Shown in pieces: positions 11,302-22,427 of a stretch of 64,000 nucleotides of DNA. A program made the position numbers and the translations under genes. The DNA comes from Pictodentalium vernedei. Taxonomy: Eukaryota; Mollusca; Scaphopoda; Dentaliida; Dentaliidae. Location of the stretch: NCBI GenBank assembly GCA_031216915.1, contig CM062290.1:380724718-380788717 (forward strand), given 5' to 3'. The notes beneath the pieces were generated by a model. The model was not told the DNA's origin, searched no databases, and saw nothing but the letters and a program-made list of their open reading frames with translations. Position 1 is the stretch's first letter; each line of letters starts with the position of its first letter.

Positions 11302-12029
11302 ACTTACAAATGAAAATTTGTAGCACCTGATTGGGATTGTTGGGAACGGAGCGTATTAATTCAGCGGCAGACTGGGTCGAAAAATGTTACCGGGAAATGC
11401 ACCAAGGAGACTAAGAAAATTGTGATCTTTCGAACTGAAAGAACGCTGGGTCCTATCATCTGTGCGATAAATGGCAGTCCACACAGAGGGCATTTCGATG
11501 GCATTTTTGTATCACCTTCATTGCTCATCAGACTAAAATGGACCCCGGATCCATCGGTCCGACCATAGTTCGGATTTGATTTTTGAAACTGAAAGAATGC
11601 AGATTAAATGGCTGGTGTATCGGAATGCCATCCATGTGGACTGCCAATGGCAGTGTCCACAAACAGGGCATTTGGCTGTACCGGCTGTCTTTGCAATCGG
11701 AACCATTTCGCCTTGTGGTCATTTTCACGGAATTACACGTACCAATAGGTGTTGGACTGCATCAATTGGTGAGGGGAGGGGGGTATAGGGGCCCCAATAG
11801 GGAGACCCACTGGGAAACTTCCCGGTGGACCATACTGCCAGTCCGCCTCTGTATTAAGAGTTTGTGTCACGGTTGTGTATTTTATTTTCTCACTGATATA
11901 CTTCTAAGAAGTTTTCGGTTTTTTAGCTATAATCCCGACTTACTAATATTCCAACTGCATCATTATTCATAATGTAGTTGAAATTTCAGTCAGTCGAGAC
12001 CTGAGCGTTCAGAGTCAGGACAAATCAGG
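11302..12029. other. No supportable gene
   Basis: The 129-codon frame at 11583-11972 has no start in good context, no recognised family, and overlaps another frame of similar length. I found no repeat partner in the window. Confidence 0.4.
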
Positions 12030-12037
12030 TTTACAAC

Positions 12038-12568
12038 TAGGGCTGTCACGATTAATCGATTAATCGATTATTGATCGGTCACGGCGAAATCGATTAGTAT
12101 TTTACGTTGTCGAATAATCGGTAAATTGTATCCCGTTTTAGACGTTTAATAATTAAAAGAAAATTTGATGAAAAAACTATTGTTTCTGAAGGTAAAGACT
12201 TAAGAACATCGATGTTAAACCCTAAGAAACTGTTGGAAGCATTTGTCTTTCAGGTACATTCATCAAAGCTTTGGTGTTCTGAACTTTTGAAACGTCAGTG
12301 TAATAATCAAGACCGGTCGGCAGTTGCGAACTTCGCAACTGCCAACCGGTCTTGATTGTTACACTGACGGTTCAAAAGTTCAGAACATCAAAGCTTTGAA
12401 TGTACCTCAAAGAGGATCATCTTCGTTGTTTACTTGAGGTAGGTCAACTGACTTGAACTTCATTTTTATCGACTTCAAAGAGAGGGAGAGGGGGTACGAT
12501 TAATCGATTATTATCGATTATTTGCGGCGATTAATCGATTCCTAAATTAAAACATCGTGACAGCCCTA
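12038..12568. mobile_element. hAT-like foldback element with a large central palindrome
   Basis: Ends are perfectly inverted (TAGGGCTGTCACGAT and complement) and flanked by 8-bp duplications TTTACAAC (12030-12037) and TTTACAAT (12569-12576), as expected for hAT. Several GATTAATCGATTA repeats lie just inside both ends. The middle is a palindrome of about 130 bp (12266-12400) centred near 12333 (GGCAGTTGCGA/complement). No coding capacity. Confidence 0.85.
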
Positions 12569-12740
12569 TTTACAATCCCCCCCCCCCATCCCCACACCCC
12601 TCTCAATTCGGTTCTCTTCTCGGCGTCCAAGCGATTACCAAGTGAAGGATCAGCTCCCTTTGACAGAATTTGATAATCTGATCATTTTAACCCTTTACTT
12701 AACGAATCGGCTTAATCCACCTGCGTAATTTTCAAATTAA

Positions 12741-13321
12741 TCCTTTTACTGCCACGCCTACTTAAGCAATATATAGGGGACCTCTATATACGCCTGTATG
12801 CGAGGAAGTTTAATAAGATTTATGAATTTATGAAATACTTGAAAATCTATCATTAGATTAATTGTTGGAAAAGGCTCATTGTGCCTTTTCCAACAATTAA
12901 TCAGATGGTAGGTTACAGTTAAAACTAGAAGTCCTGTCACGAATAGTGCGCTTATCTAGGCTTAATTGCACGTTGGAATTGCGCGCAATTGCCATATCGA
13001 ATGGCATCCAAAGCACGGCAGGTTCTCCTGGTTACTCATAGCAAACACATGCAATGTTTCTGCCAATGGACCTCCGGGTTACCCGGAGGTCCATTGGCTG
13101 AAACATTGCTTGTGCACAGGCCATATGTACATAATTTGATAGCTTTACTTGGGCCATAACGCGTACATTAACGCGCATATCAACGTGCTATTTGTGCGCA
13201 TTTCATGACAGGACTTCTAGTTTCAACTGTACATCTGCGCATACCAAAAGTCCAGAATGTATAGATATTCATCATAAAATAGGTGAAGAGGTGACAATAG
13301 TCGCTTTCGGTAGGGCAAGTG
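12741..13321. mobile_element. Family K element, copy 1 (TTAA-flanked), carrying a C insertion
   Basis: TTAA repeats at 12737-12740 and 13322-13325 flank it. It has a CCTTTTACTGCCACGCC left end, a hairpin of 20-nt arms (GATTAATTGTTGGAAAAGGC), and a right end in CGAAAGCGAC orientation. It matches 55973-56592 in inverted orientation once the C element (here) and the SINE (there) are removed. Confidence 0.7.
12916..13229. mobile_element. Family C MITE, copy 1 (Tc1/mariner-like)
   Basis: 314 bp with TA on each side and inverted ends starting CAGTTAAAACTAGAAGTCCT. The centre CAATGGACCTCCGGGT and complement is the same palindrome found in family D, although the outer arms are unrelated. It is inserted in K copy 1. 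Confidence 0.85.
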
Positions 13322-13535
13322 TTAAAGAGTTGAAAACATATATTTTTCAAAATATTTCAAGAAAACCATATCATGTGACTCCTCATTGACTCCTCATTGG
13401 AACGAGCTCTTTCCAACAAGGTCTCACTTGATATGGTTTTGTTGAAATGTTTTAGATATTTAAAAAAAAAGCAATAATTAACATAATAAATTTTGATATC
13501 CTGTGTCTTGGTTAAACTTTTAAACTCATATTTAA

Positions 13536-14140
13536 TAGAGAGTAATTGTTTGACTGGACTTGTTACGTGAAATAATTCATGAGAGGTGAGGGACGTTGTA
13601 CAAACACGATTGCGCGAATGCGCACAAGTTTTTTACACTATAGTCCATCGCCCCGAATGAATTATTTCACGTAACCAGTCCAGTCAAGCGATTACTCTGT
13701 TTATTACTTTTCATTATTATATTCATAATTATATTATTTAACCCTTTACCTAACGTAACGGTCGGCGCTATTCTCAAAAATCGCCAATTAATTTTCATTA
13801 TTTTTTCATTTTTTGACTCTAAAACATAGGTTATGACCCGTCATTGGAACGATCGCGTCGAGCTCGTTCCACTGAGGGGTCATAACCTATGTTTTTGAGA
13901 CAAAAAATGAAAATAATAGCTATTCAAGATTTTTTTTTGCAAGTGTCGTCTTTTTTTCATATTAGGTAGAGGGTTAAAAAAAAACAAAAAACAATGAAGT
14001 CCCCATTACATCCACGGCAAAGCGTCTTCGTTTTCGCGAACGGATGCATGACACAATTGTTGATTGCACAATTCACTTGTGAAATTATCGTTTATAATCA
14101 AACCCGGAAATCCCAGTAAATCAGACTTTGGAAAGTAATA
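13536..14140. repeat. Dispersed repeat L, copy 1, carrying A copy 5
   Basis: Matches 34792-35406 along its whole length. It begins with an inverted repeat (AGAGTAATTGTTTGA to TCAAGCGATTACTCT, 13539-13701; arms about 55 bp) and continues past the A element with TGAAGTCCCCATTACA and TGACACAATTGTTGATTGCA. Confidence 0.75.
13742..13973. mobile_element. Family A MITE, copy 5
   Basis: TTAA on both sides, forward orientation. It sits at the same position in repeat L as copy 8 does in L copy 2, so this insertion preceded the L duplication. Confidence 0.85.
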
Positions 14141-14964
14141 GTAAAGCACGATCATTCAAAATCATCCCGGAAGTAGCCTGAGAGTGCGCAGTTGTATTCG
14201 TCCGCGAAACTTGTACATTACTCTCTCGTACTCTGTGTATATTTTGTACCGTAAGTTAGGGTCCGGTGAACGTTCGAGATTTCATTCGGTTTCGTATCTT
14301 TTCACTTATTCCATTCATTTCGAAACTATCTCCGCTATTCGGAAAAAAAGATGTTTGGATTTCATACTTTTCTGTATTCGACTCACCGAAGATGTCTACT
14401 CATTTTGTAGGTTTCTTTGGAACTGGATTGATCGTATTAAATCTAACTCGCTAAAACAACTTTATTCGGAAAATACCTACAAATATCATATGAAGCGATT
14501 TCGGAAGTCGCGTTACGTTTAGTTTGTATAAGATGTGTTCGTTATTTTCGTAAGATAATTGCAGAACTGGTTGTCACCACCACAATAGATACAGCATAAA
14601 ATGACAAAACTTATTGGGGAAGTGATCCATTCAAAGCGATGGCGTAGGGGGCGCTATCAGTAGATTGATGTCAGTGGATTGTCCATCCATTGGATCGCGC
14701 TCAAACAATTAGTTGCCATATGAAATTATGAATACATTGCGAAACAAGTGATAGGTTCATCTAACTTGTGTTCGTAGTTCATTCGTGTGAAATACTCTCG
14801 CCCACATATTGAGAGTGCTGGCTCATCATTCGGAGATGTATAGCTCTGGTACGATGGCCGTAGTATCGTACCAACTGGGAAGTGGATTCAGTTCGAGATT
14901 CGATTCGGTTTCGAACCTTTTGCCAGATTCTATTTGAGATTCGTCGGAGTCAACACTAAGTATA
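14141..14964. other. No supportable gene
   Basis: The 112-codon frame at 14184-14522 lacks a recognisable domain. The short segments GTTCGAGATTTCATTCGGTTTCG (about 14273) and GTTCGAGATTCGATTCGG (about 14890) resemble each other and hint at an old duplication. Confidence 0.35.
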
Positions 14965-15216
14965 CAGCACAGTCTCCGTGGACTGGCCGTAATCCAAGCG
15001 TGGGCAATGATGTCCACGCATGCGTTTACTAGGTAATCTAGGTAACAGAAATCATCATTTAAATTTTAATTAATGAAGCGCCGGGTTGTACCCGGTGCTT
15101 CATTAATTAAATTTTTGACGATTATTCCTGTAATTAGTGTTTGGAATCTAATAATATTGCGTCTGTGGAAATATTTTACAGCCGTGGAAAGTGACCAGTC
15201 CGCAGCGGACGTACTG
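14965..15216. mobile_element. Family E MITE, copy with both arms
   Basis: 252 bp. The left end is CAGCACAGTCTCCGTGGAC after TA; the right end is GTACTG followed by CA (decayed TA). The palindrome GAAGCGCCGGGTTGTACCC and complement lies at 15074-15108. Confidence 0.8.
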
Positions 15217-16440
15217 CACACATTATGGCGTTTGAAATGTAATATAGGTTCACTTCTCAAAAGCTACAATTAATAATTTGAATCAAATATTATTAATGAT
15301 TGCTTCAAATTAACTTCATCACTGAGGACTATTTTCTGAAGCGGACTTTCCACCACATAACGCACGACCTTATATAGGAAACCATGTCTGTTTCTCGGTC
15401 TCTTTAGGCAAATTTTATCGGGTTTTCGATCTGGTGATAAAAGGAATCCACAACTCGTCGTCAATTTATTGTGAAATTTACGAAACTGATCCAGTGAATT
15501 AGGTCCGGGCCGAGCCATTTAAACTGGGGATTCGTTTGGAGATCCTCTAGCCATAAAACTTTTTTGTATTCGTTTTTCCCTCCAAGACAAAACTACAAGC
15601 TAACGTGTAAACTATTTTGCAGCAGATAATAGCTCGGTTTTCCAAAAAAAATGATGTTACCGGCGTGAGATTTAATTTGAATTAAAGGCAACATCATCCA
15701 TACTGATCGAATTCACGAGGGTGGGATGGCAGTGACACCCCAACTACTTTTACTGGAAAATTTCAACCTTATATGCGTTAACCTTGGCCCTTTGTTTCAC
15801 CCAAGGGGTGATATACTGTTAATATGCGAAACCTCGAAAATGGTTCACGTAGTTTCCTTATAAATCCTGGGGCATTCTGCTCTCGCCATGCCCTCAGTTA
15901 TTGGTATATAAGTCCTCAAAAAGTATTGCAAAGTGTTGCAAAATGTTGCAATTGCAATGAGAATTTAATTGTTATTACTAGAAAAAAACCTAGACCTTCA
16001 TATATCGGGATACGCACGCCCAACCCAGCACTATATAAACTGAAGTATGTAAAACTACTTTCCAGTTAGCTACACAAACAGATTTCCCCCCTCTTCATTT
16101 AGCATTGTTAAGCCGCTACATTCAGCTTCTGGGTCAATCATTAAAAAGATTTCGGCTTGGTGAGAGACCCCCATGTTAACTGGAAAAGGAGGGTATACGT
16201 TTGTTTATTTCCAAATTAAAAAGATACTGTGTTTTGATTGGCTGAGAGGTACAGTGTTACTTACAATTCACAGTAGCTTTTTATAGCGTGGTTACACACG
16301 GTGTAAAAACAAGAATACACACCAGCAGGCTATATGGATAAAACAAGTTCCCATTTTAAATTATTAATTCATATCTTCTGCTCAGTTATGTTAGAAAAAA
16401 AATAAAAATACAGGACAATGTGCACTAAACTATTACAGCT
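15217..16440. other. No recognisable feature
   Basis: AT-rich, unique within this window. Short frames only. Confidence 0.4.
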
Positions 16441-16483
16441 ATGGATGTCATTGGTTCATTGAGCCAGTTCCAATGACATCCAT
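16441..16483. repeat. Hairpin with 14-nt perfect arms
   Basis: ATGGATGTCATTGG and its exact complement flank a 15-nt loop. Confidence 0.65.
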
Positions 16484-16600
16484 ATTTGTCTGGTTTTATT
16501 AAGAAACTTTCAACGTGCAAATTTTCTGTCAGTATTTCCCACAATTTAGGTTAAAGTATTAAGTACAACAAAATTCTTGGAAATAAATCCTAATCCTATT

Positions 16601-16918
16601 GTTTTCCAGGGTATATGGGAATTTACACCGGTCTGGGAACTCATACACCCTTTGGCTTTGCCTCAGGGTGTATGGATTCCCAAACCGATGTGACAGGAAT
16701 GGAAGTCCGTAGGAAAATTAGTCCCTCTGGACTATTATTCCGCGGAATTATAGTCCTAGAACTAACATTTCTAGGAATAGTAGTCCGCCGGACTACTATT
16801 CCTAGAAATGTTAGACCTAGGACTATAATTCCGCGGAATAATAGTCCAGAGGGACTAACGTTCCTACGGACGTCCATTCCTTTTACACCGGTGTAAATTC
16901 CCATTCACCCTGGAAAAC
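16601..16918. repeat. 318-bp long inverted repeat (palindromic element)
   Basis: Two arms of about 130 bp meet at a 3-nt GCC spacer centred on 16788. They run outward through GTAGGAACGTTAGTCCC-type sequence to CCAGGGTATATGGGAATTTA and its counterpart CACCCTGG. The left arm carries an extra segment of about 57 bp (16636-16692) that is itself a hairpin around CATACACCC/GGGTGTATG. Because it is palindromic, nearly the same peptide can be read from both strands; that is symmetry, not evidence of a gene. Confidence 0.85.
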
Positions 16919-17130
16919 ACAAGGATAACTAATATTATCTGGTTTAGCATATTTTGAGTCAGATTCAGATTCAGATTCTTTATTCACGGTACACATACAT
17001 GTAAAATGTTTACAAATAAACATATTGCACAAATGTAATGAGAAGTATACCGTGGGAAGTGGCATAGCCAGATTGGCTGTCTACCTGCCACCCCCTGGAA
17101 GAAGATGGGGTGATTGCAAACAGACTGTGA
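16919..17130 (-). repeat. Possible 3' end of a retroelement or old transcript
   Basis: On the minus strand an AATAAA signal is followed by a (GAATCT)n-like tail (complement of 16964-16981), a pattern seen at the 3' ends of some LINEs. No reverse transcriptase sequence was found, so this is a weak suggestion. Confidence 0.25.
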
Positions 17131-17900
17131 CTGAAAGAATGAACTGCGAGCCAATTATGTGACACATAATGGAGAATGACGATCGAATCATTACTTTTCT
17201 GATATTAGAGTATTAGTGTTTCATTTTCGCCAGCGGAAAGACGGTGATTCAAGGTAGGCAAGAAGCAACCTGCTTATAGGACTCCCTCCACTACTTATCA
17301 TAACACATGAGGGCGGCAACAAGTCCCATCGTGAAGTTCGTATCGTTTAGACTGAGTCTTATTGTTTCCATGCTCCAGATCGCCCTCTAACACAAAGAAC
17401 ATTCCAACATCGGTCATGTTACTTTTCAACATGCACATAACGCAGGAAAAATGTCTGAACATTCCACAGTAAATAATGGTTGCTAAAAAGTGTACAATAA
17501 CTGACAAAATGAATTAATAATTGTAAAAATGATAACAATTATCTGCAGCAAAAACACTGTTGAACTGCCAAATTTTTGTTTGACTGTTTCGTCAGCTATG
17601 TAGGTTATTACTTTTGGAATTGTGTAATATTTTTCTCACAGCTTTAGTACTGCTCTAGTACTAATTTATAACCATTCTACTTGAGAGTTAAACGTGCATA
17701 TAGCATTCCGACTGGGCCACAATCAAAAGAATCATTAAACAAGTGGCCCCACTGGGCCTGAAAGTCTAAGAATGAGTCTATATTAAGCATCCATCTCCAT
17801 AGGATACATTGTCAATCCTTGAGCACCTCTGGAGTGACAAAAATAGTCCGAGCATCATGTCTTTTCTTCAGTTGTTCATAATGAAAAATGTGGAGATCCC
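17131..17900. other. No recognisable feature
   Basis: No repeat partner or coding signal seen. Confidence 0.35.
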
Positions 17901-17929
17901 CCATGAAGTCCCTTGATATAACCAATGTG

Positions 17930-19140
17930 GATTGATCTTCGTTACACGCCTCTAGAGTGTACTGAATACAACATTTCTAATTCTTCAGCTACATATGGCC
18001 AATTCCGGCTCCCGTATGGAGCCCAAAATATTAACCCAGGCTCTCGATTTGAACAAAGTTGAATCTGACCTCCCTAGAGATGTTGTATACCAAATATGAA
18101 AGCATTCTGACTGTAGGGGCTGAAGAAGAACAATTTTAATGAAATGTCTTCATATTGCACAAAGTTAAAATTTGGGCTACCATAGCGAGCCCAAATATTA
18201 ACCTATGAACCCGATTTAAACACGCTTGAATCTGACTCCCCTAGAGATATTGTATACCAAATATGAAAGCATTCTATCTAGTGGATCTGAACAAGAAGAT
18301 TTTTAAAGAAATTTCCTCATATTGCGCTGAGTTAAAATTCGGGCTACCATAGGGAGCCCAAATATTAGCCCAGGGAACCAATTTGAACAACTCTGAATCT
18401 GACTCCCCTAGAGGTGTTGTAAACCAGATATGAAAAGATTCTGACAGGTGAATCTGAAGAAGAAGATTTTTGGAGAAATTCCTTCATATTGTACTAAGTT
18501 AAATTTCGGGTTCCTGCATGGAGCCCAAATATTAACCCAGGCACTCAAACTGAACAAATTTGAATCTGGCCCCCTAGAGATGTTGTATACCAAATATGAA
18601 TGCATACCATAGCGAGCCCAAATATATACCTAGGGTCCCGATTTGAACAAACTTGAATCTGACCCCCTGGAGATGTTGCATACCAAATGTGAAAGCATTC
18701 TGACTGGTGGATCTGAAGAAGAAGATTTTTAAAAATTATCCCCCATATTGAACTATGTTAAAATTTTAAATATTAACCTTGGGACTGGGTTTGAACAATC
18801 TTGAATCTGACCCTCATAACAATGATGTATACCAAACATTAAAAGATTCTGACTGGTGGTTCTGAAGAAGAAGATTTTTAAAAAATATTCCCCATATTGC
18901 ACTAAGTTAAAAACTCGGGCTCCTGTATTGAACCCAAATATGAACCAATAGGCTTTATTTTAACAAACTTGTATCTGACCACACTATGAATGCTGTGTAC
19001 TGAATATCAAAAGATTCTGGCCATTGATTCTGGAGAAAAGATTGTTTTTAATTTTTGCAAATATGCTGACACAGCATTTTTTATGCCTCCTACAGAACAC
19101 CCTAACATAACCGATGGCAATTCTTTTACCATTCAATATT
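17930..19140. repeat. Tandem array with a 167-bp unit
   Basis: The landmark GAATCTGAC(C/T)CCCTAGAGATG recurs at 18061, 18228, 18395, 18562, 18655, 18803 and 18971. The spacing is exactly 167 bp three times, then 93 and 148 (internal deletions), then 168. Each unit holds ATGAAAGCATTCTGACTGG, GAAGAAGATTTTTAAA and a GGGCTACCATAGCGAGCCC hairpin. It does not encode a repeat protein in one frame. Confidence 0.85.
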
Positions 19141-19189
19141 ACGGGTCCTAAGGATGGTTCATACCAAATAACAACAGCTCTCTGTTCCA

Positions 19190-19900
19190 TCTGGTTTGGG
19201 AATATGGGCGTTTGAAAATATTTCTATTTTTAGCTCCTGGAGTTCCCATCGGGATGAGGGAAATGTGTTTTGGTACGTGTCAAGTACTTATGACTCAATA
19301 ATACCACATACCAAATTTGGTTCAAATCGGACCATCGGTTCAGAAAATAGAAATTTTGGGCGGGGCCAAAAATCTTACCCCTCCCATTACAAAACCAAAT
19401 ATTGCTTCACGAACTTTGTTTGAACAAGCTTGATTCTACGCTCAAAAGGAAGCTCCATAACGAATATCAAGCCATTGTACCCACTGGTTCATGAGAAGAT
19501 TTTTAAAATATTTTGGATCATTTTCTCCGACTCCATCCCCATTTTGCTGGACATGTTGAGTTGAACAAAAATGCAATGCCCTTTCGGGACCATCACTCAC
19601 ACAGACCTTCACTTGAATTGGCCTAGTGGTTTTGAGGAGAAGACCAAAACATGGTGTTGACGAATGAATTAAAATGGACGCATGCAAACGTGTCAATTTT
19701 AGGCATTCCTGTAAAACATTATTTGCAAATCCAAACAACATTTGGCAAAAGAATCCAACTTTTGGTTGCTTCGGTTCGTTTTTTTTTTTACCTCAAGGGT
19801 AGCCTTCGGGTTGGAGGGTGAATAAAGTGGAAGAAATGAGCAGAACAGCGGCCATACCATCTATAATCGAGAGACTATTGTATGTAACGGTACATACCAT
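19190..19900. repeat. Degenerate continuation of the same type of array
   Basis: Scattered remnants keep the order ACCAAATTTGGTTCAAAT, GAACAAGCTTGATTCTA and TTCATGAGAAGATTTTTAAA. They are too diverged to define units. Confidence 0.45.
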
Positions 19901-20309
19901 ACCGATATACCATTGTAACATTTTTCCCACTTGACCAAACATGGCCTTGAAAATGTGTACCCCTCCACTTTTATCGAGTTTCCACCGTCTCTGATTCTGA
20001 GGAAACAAAATTTGTGGAAATGAATATTTGCATTGCATCTGAACTATGTGCTGCAGAAATGAAACTCTATTTGAATACCCACTGAAAAGAATTACCCTTA
20101 ATAATACGTTAAAAGACCGAGGTGTCTGCACTTGAATGAGTAGTCAAATCAAGTAGATTCTAGCACCTCCCCAGTTTATTTTCAAGAGTTTTCAGGGACA
20201 GAGATCAACTCAACAAGGGTTTTGAAGGATGTTCTGGGGGAAAAGCAGGAGCGATACACATGCATATAGATATATGTACATGTAAACTAATGGACCCTGT
20301 ACTCAATAT

Positions 20310-20435
20310 TTCCTATTTAGTTCAGCGTTGAGAGTAGAAGGTATTGAATTATCATAAATAAGCTTGAACGCTCATAATTTAACTCGATTTTTTTATGTTT
20401 TGTATTTTTTTTTGAGAGGACCTATAAGTAAGGTA
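20310..20435. repeat. Dispersed repeat P, left part of the interrupted copy
   Basis: Continues at 21184-21310. Together the two halves match 3505-3775. The break lies exactly at the TA where the family D element inserted. Confidence 0.7.
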
Positions 20436-21183
20436 CAGTACGTGGAGAGTGTATTATCACTAAATCACCCAGAGAGTGGAGATTCCACCCAAGCAATAAT
20501 TGCAAATCTGTTGCAAAGCATAACCAGCACAAGCAAAGTTTCAGCCAATGGACCTCCGGGTTAAACCCGGAGGTCCATTGGCAGAAACATTGCTTGTGTT
20601 TTTTTGTCGATATATACAAAATTTGAAAGTTTTAACAGGAGTAATTAATTAATAGGGGGGGGGGGGGTGGTCACTTTTGGACTGTTTTCCGGATACTAAC
20701 TGATCATTCATTTTGGTGTGTGGTTTTTATAAGAGCTCATAGAGCTCAGTCTGACAAGATATTGTGAATTAAATGCATATTCATGTAATGGATGAACTGA
20801 GGCCAAATAGACAAATGTTCATTCAAGTGGCCAGATGATTGAAAAGCCAGATTACACATGCAACTTATTCAATTAACAGGAGTAATTAAATAACAGGGTG
20901 TTGGTCACTTTTGGACTGTTTCCCAGATACAAACTGAACATTTATTCTAGTGTATCTTGTTCATGGGAGCTCAAAGAGCTCAGTCAGAAAAGATATAATG
21001 GATTAAGTGCATATTTCATTTAATGAATGGACTGAGGCCAAATAGACAAATGTTCATTCAAGTGGCCAGATGATTGAAAAGCCAGATTACACATGCAATT
21101 TATTCAATTAACAGGAGTAATTAAATAACTGGGAGTTAGTCACTCCGAGAGTGATTTAGTTACAATCCACTCTCCACGTACTG
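20436..21183. mobile_element. Family D MITE, copy 2, enlarged by an internal tandem array
   Basis: TA duplications are at 20434-20435 and 21184-21185, and CAGTACGTGGAGAGTG ends are present. The left 198 bp and last 35 bp are ordinary D sequence. Between them is a tandem array that replaces much of the right arm, taking the element to 748 bp against 257 bp for the other copies. Confidence 0.85.
20634..21145. repeat. Tandem repeat of about 240 bp, two units plus a partial third
   Basis: AACAGGAGTAATTAA starts at 20634, 20875 and 21110 (spacings 241 and 235). Units share TGGTCACTTTTGGACTGTTT and GGCCAAATAGACAAATGTTC. The first unit carries a run of 13 G that the second lacks. Confidence 0.9.
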
Positions 21184-21310
21184 TATAACTTGGTTGACAT
21201 TTATTTCTGTAAATCTACATCAAAATGGTCTTGAAGACCATTTTGTTGTAGATTTATAGAAAATAAAATTTTAGTATTTTGATAAAAGTTATCTGAAATC
21301 AGCTGTGTCA
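21184..21310. repeat. Dispersed repeat P, right part
   Basis: Begins TATAACTTGGTTGACATTTA and includes a hairpin (AAATCTACATCAAAATGGTC with complement), as in the uninterrupted copy at 3637-3720. Confidence 0.7.
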
Positions 21311-21613
21311 CCCTATTAATGTCACACCACAGTCATGTGTCCAATTATCAAGCTCGGCCGATATGACTGATTCTACGTAGGCCATAGGCGTCTTGTTTGA
21401 TCTGGCTGAGGTGGTCTCCTCAACTACACGAAATATGACTACCTAGATTGATTGATTGTTGTAATACTTTATTCATTATATAACAGCGAATATTTAAAAA
21501 TTGAATACGATTCCTAAAATGTAAACAAAAAAGAAAATTATCTAATGTTTGTCCAGATTTTTCAGTGTTGAGGTACTTGCGTTTTCACTTCTCGTTTGAC
21601 AATTGTCAAATCG

Positions 21614-21745
21614 ATTGTTCCCGGTGCTTCATTAATTAAATTTTGGATGATTATTCGTGTAATTAGTGTTTGGAATCTAATATTATTGCGTCCGTGGAAA
21701 TATTGCCCGCCCGTCGAAAGTGACCAGTCCATGGCGGCCGTACTG
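21614..21745. mobile_element. Family E MITE, right half only
   Basis: From TTCCCGGTGCTTCATTAATT to the terminal GTACTG and TA. It abuts the left terminal region of the Harbinger transposon. Confidence 0.75.
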
Positions 21746-21904
21746 TACGCTGCATGTAAAACCACTATCACATTGGGATCGCGATACGACTTCGACGTCC
21801 GCGATTGGAAAATTTTGCCAATCGCCAGTAGAATCGTTCTTCTTTCTCCCTGATCGAAATCCTGTCTGAATTGATTCGGCATGAATCGCAGTACTATCTG
21901 CAAT

Positions 21905-21960
21905 ATCGCCAACATCGGCGATACGTCTACGATTATTAAGCGCTGCGCTTAATAATCGTG
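21905..21960. repeat. Sub-terminal hairpin of the Harbinger element
   Basis: ACGATTATTAAGCGC and its exact complement flank a 3-nt loop, with ATCGGCGA-type repeats outside. Confidence 0.6.
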
Positions 21961-22366
21961 AGCCGTCGCCGATTAGTTAAAATCGTAGTTGTTACGTTTT
22001 CGATTCGTAGTTCTATCTGTACAATCGTTCTTCTGTCTGAGTGATATCGGCCCTATCGGTTAACTATCTCAGTCCTTTCTGTTACCTTTCGCCGTCACAG
22101 TGGGCCCAGTTTAGCCACGAAACAACTGCGTATGAACTCAGTAAGCACTACGATATGTGGGATAGAAGAAGGAAACGACTACGATATGTGGGAAACGACT
22201 TCGATTCACAGACGATAGTATACCGATATATGGAGAAAGGAAACCGATTGGGGAGAAAGCAGTACGATAGTACTTCGATAACAAACCGATATTGACGAAA
22301 GAAGGGAGAAACGAGTACGCAATAACTACGATTTGTGTCAAAAAACTCAGAATGCACGAGATTGGG

Positions 22367-22400
22367 TATAAAAGGATGTTGTTTGGGAGTAGCAATCAGT
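22367..22400 (+). promoter_or_regulatory. TATA box and initiator of the transposase gene
   Basis: GGGTATAAAAGG has its TATA starting at 22367; the initiator TCAGTA has its A at 22398, 31 nt downstream. Transcription from there gives a 30-nt leader before the ATG at 22428. This rules out any start upstream of the TATA box. Confidence 0.75.
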
Positions 22401-22427
22401 ACCTGCTGCAGAAACAGAACTGGAAAG

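Larger units (their letters stand above)
12691..13519. mobile_element. Family B MITE, copy 1, split by nested insertions
   Basis: TTAA is at 12687-12690 and 13520-13523. The left 46 bp (CCCTTTACTTAACGAATCGG) and right 194 bp (from AGTTGAAAACAT) together rebuild an ordinary B element like 51719-51959. Between them sits element K, which in turn carries element C. Confidence 0.75.

Noticed and set aside
11583..11972. 129-codon + frame
   Set aside because: Overlaps other frames of similar length, no family recognised, no conserved motif.
14184..14522. 112-codon + frame
   Set aside because: AT-driven composition and no recognisable domain.
16615..16904. Two overlapping frames of about 90 codons on opposite strands with near-identical translations
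   Set aside because: They follow from the palindrome's symmetry. No domain, no coding context.
17930..19140. Possible CRISPR-like array
   Set aside because: Units of 167 bp are contiguous without unique spacers, and the genome is eukaryotic. It is a satellite-type tandem repeat.
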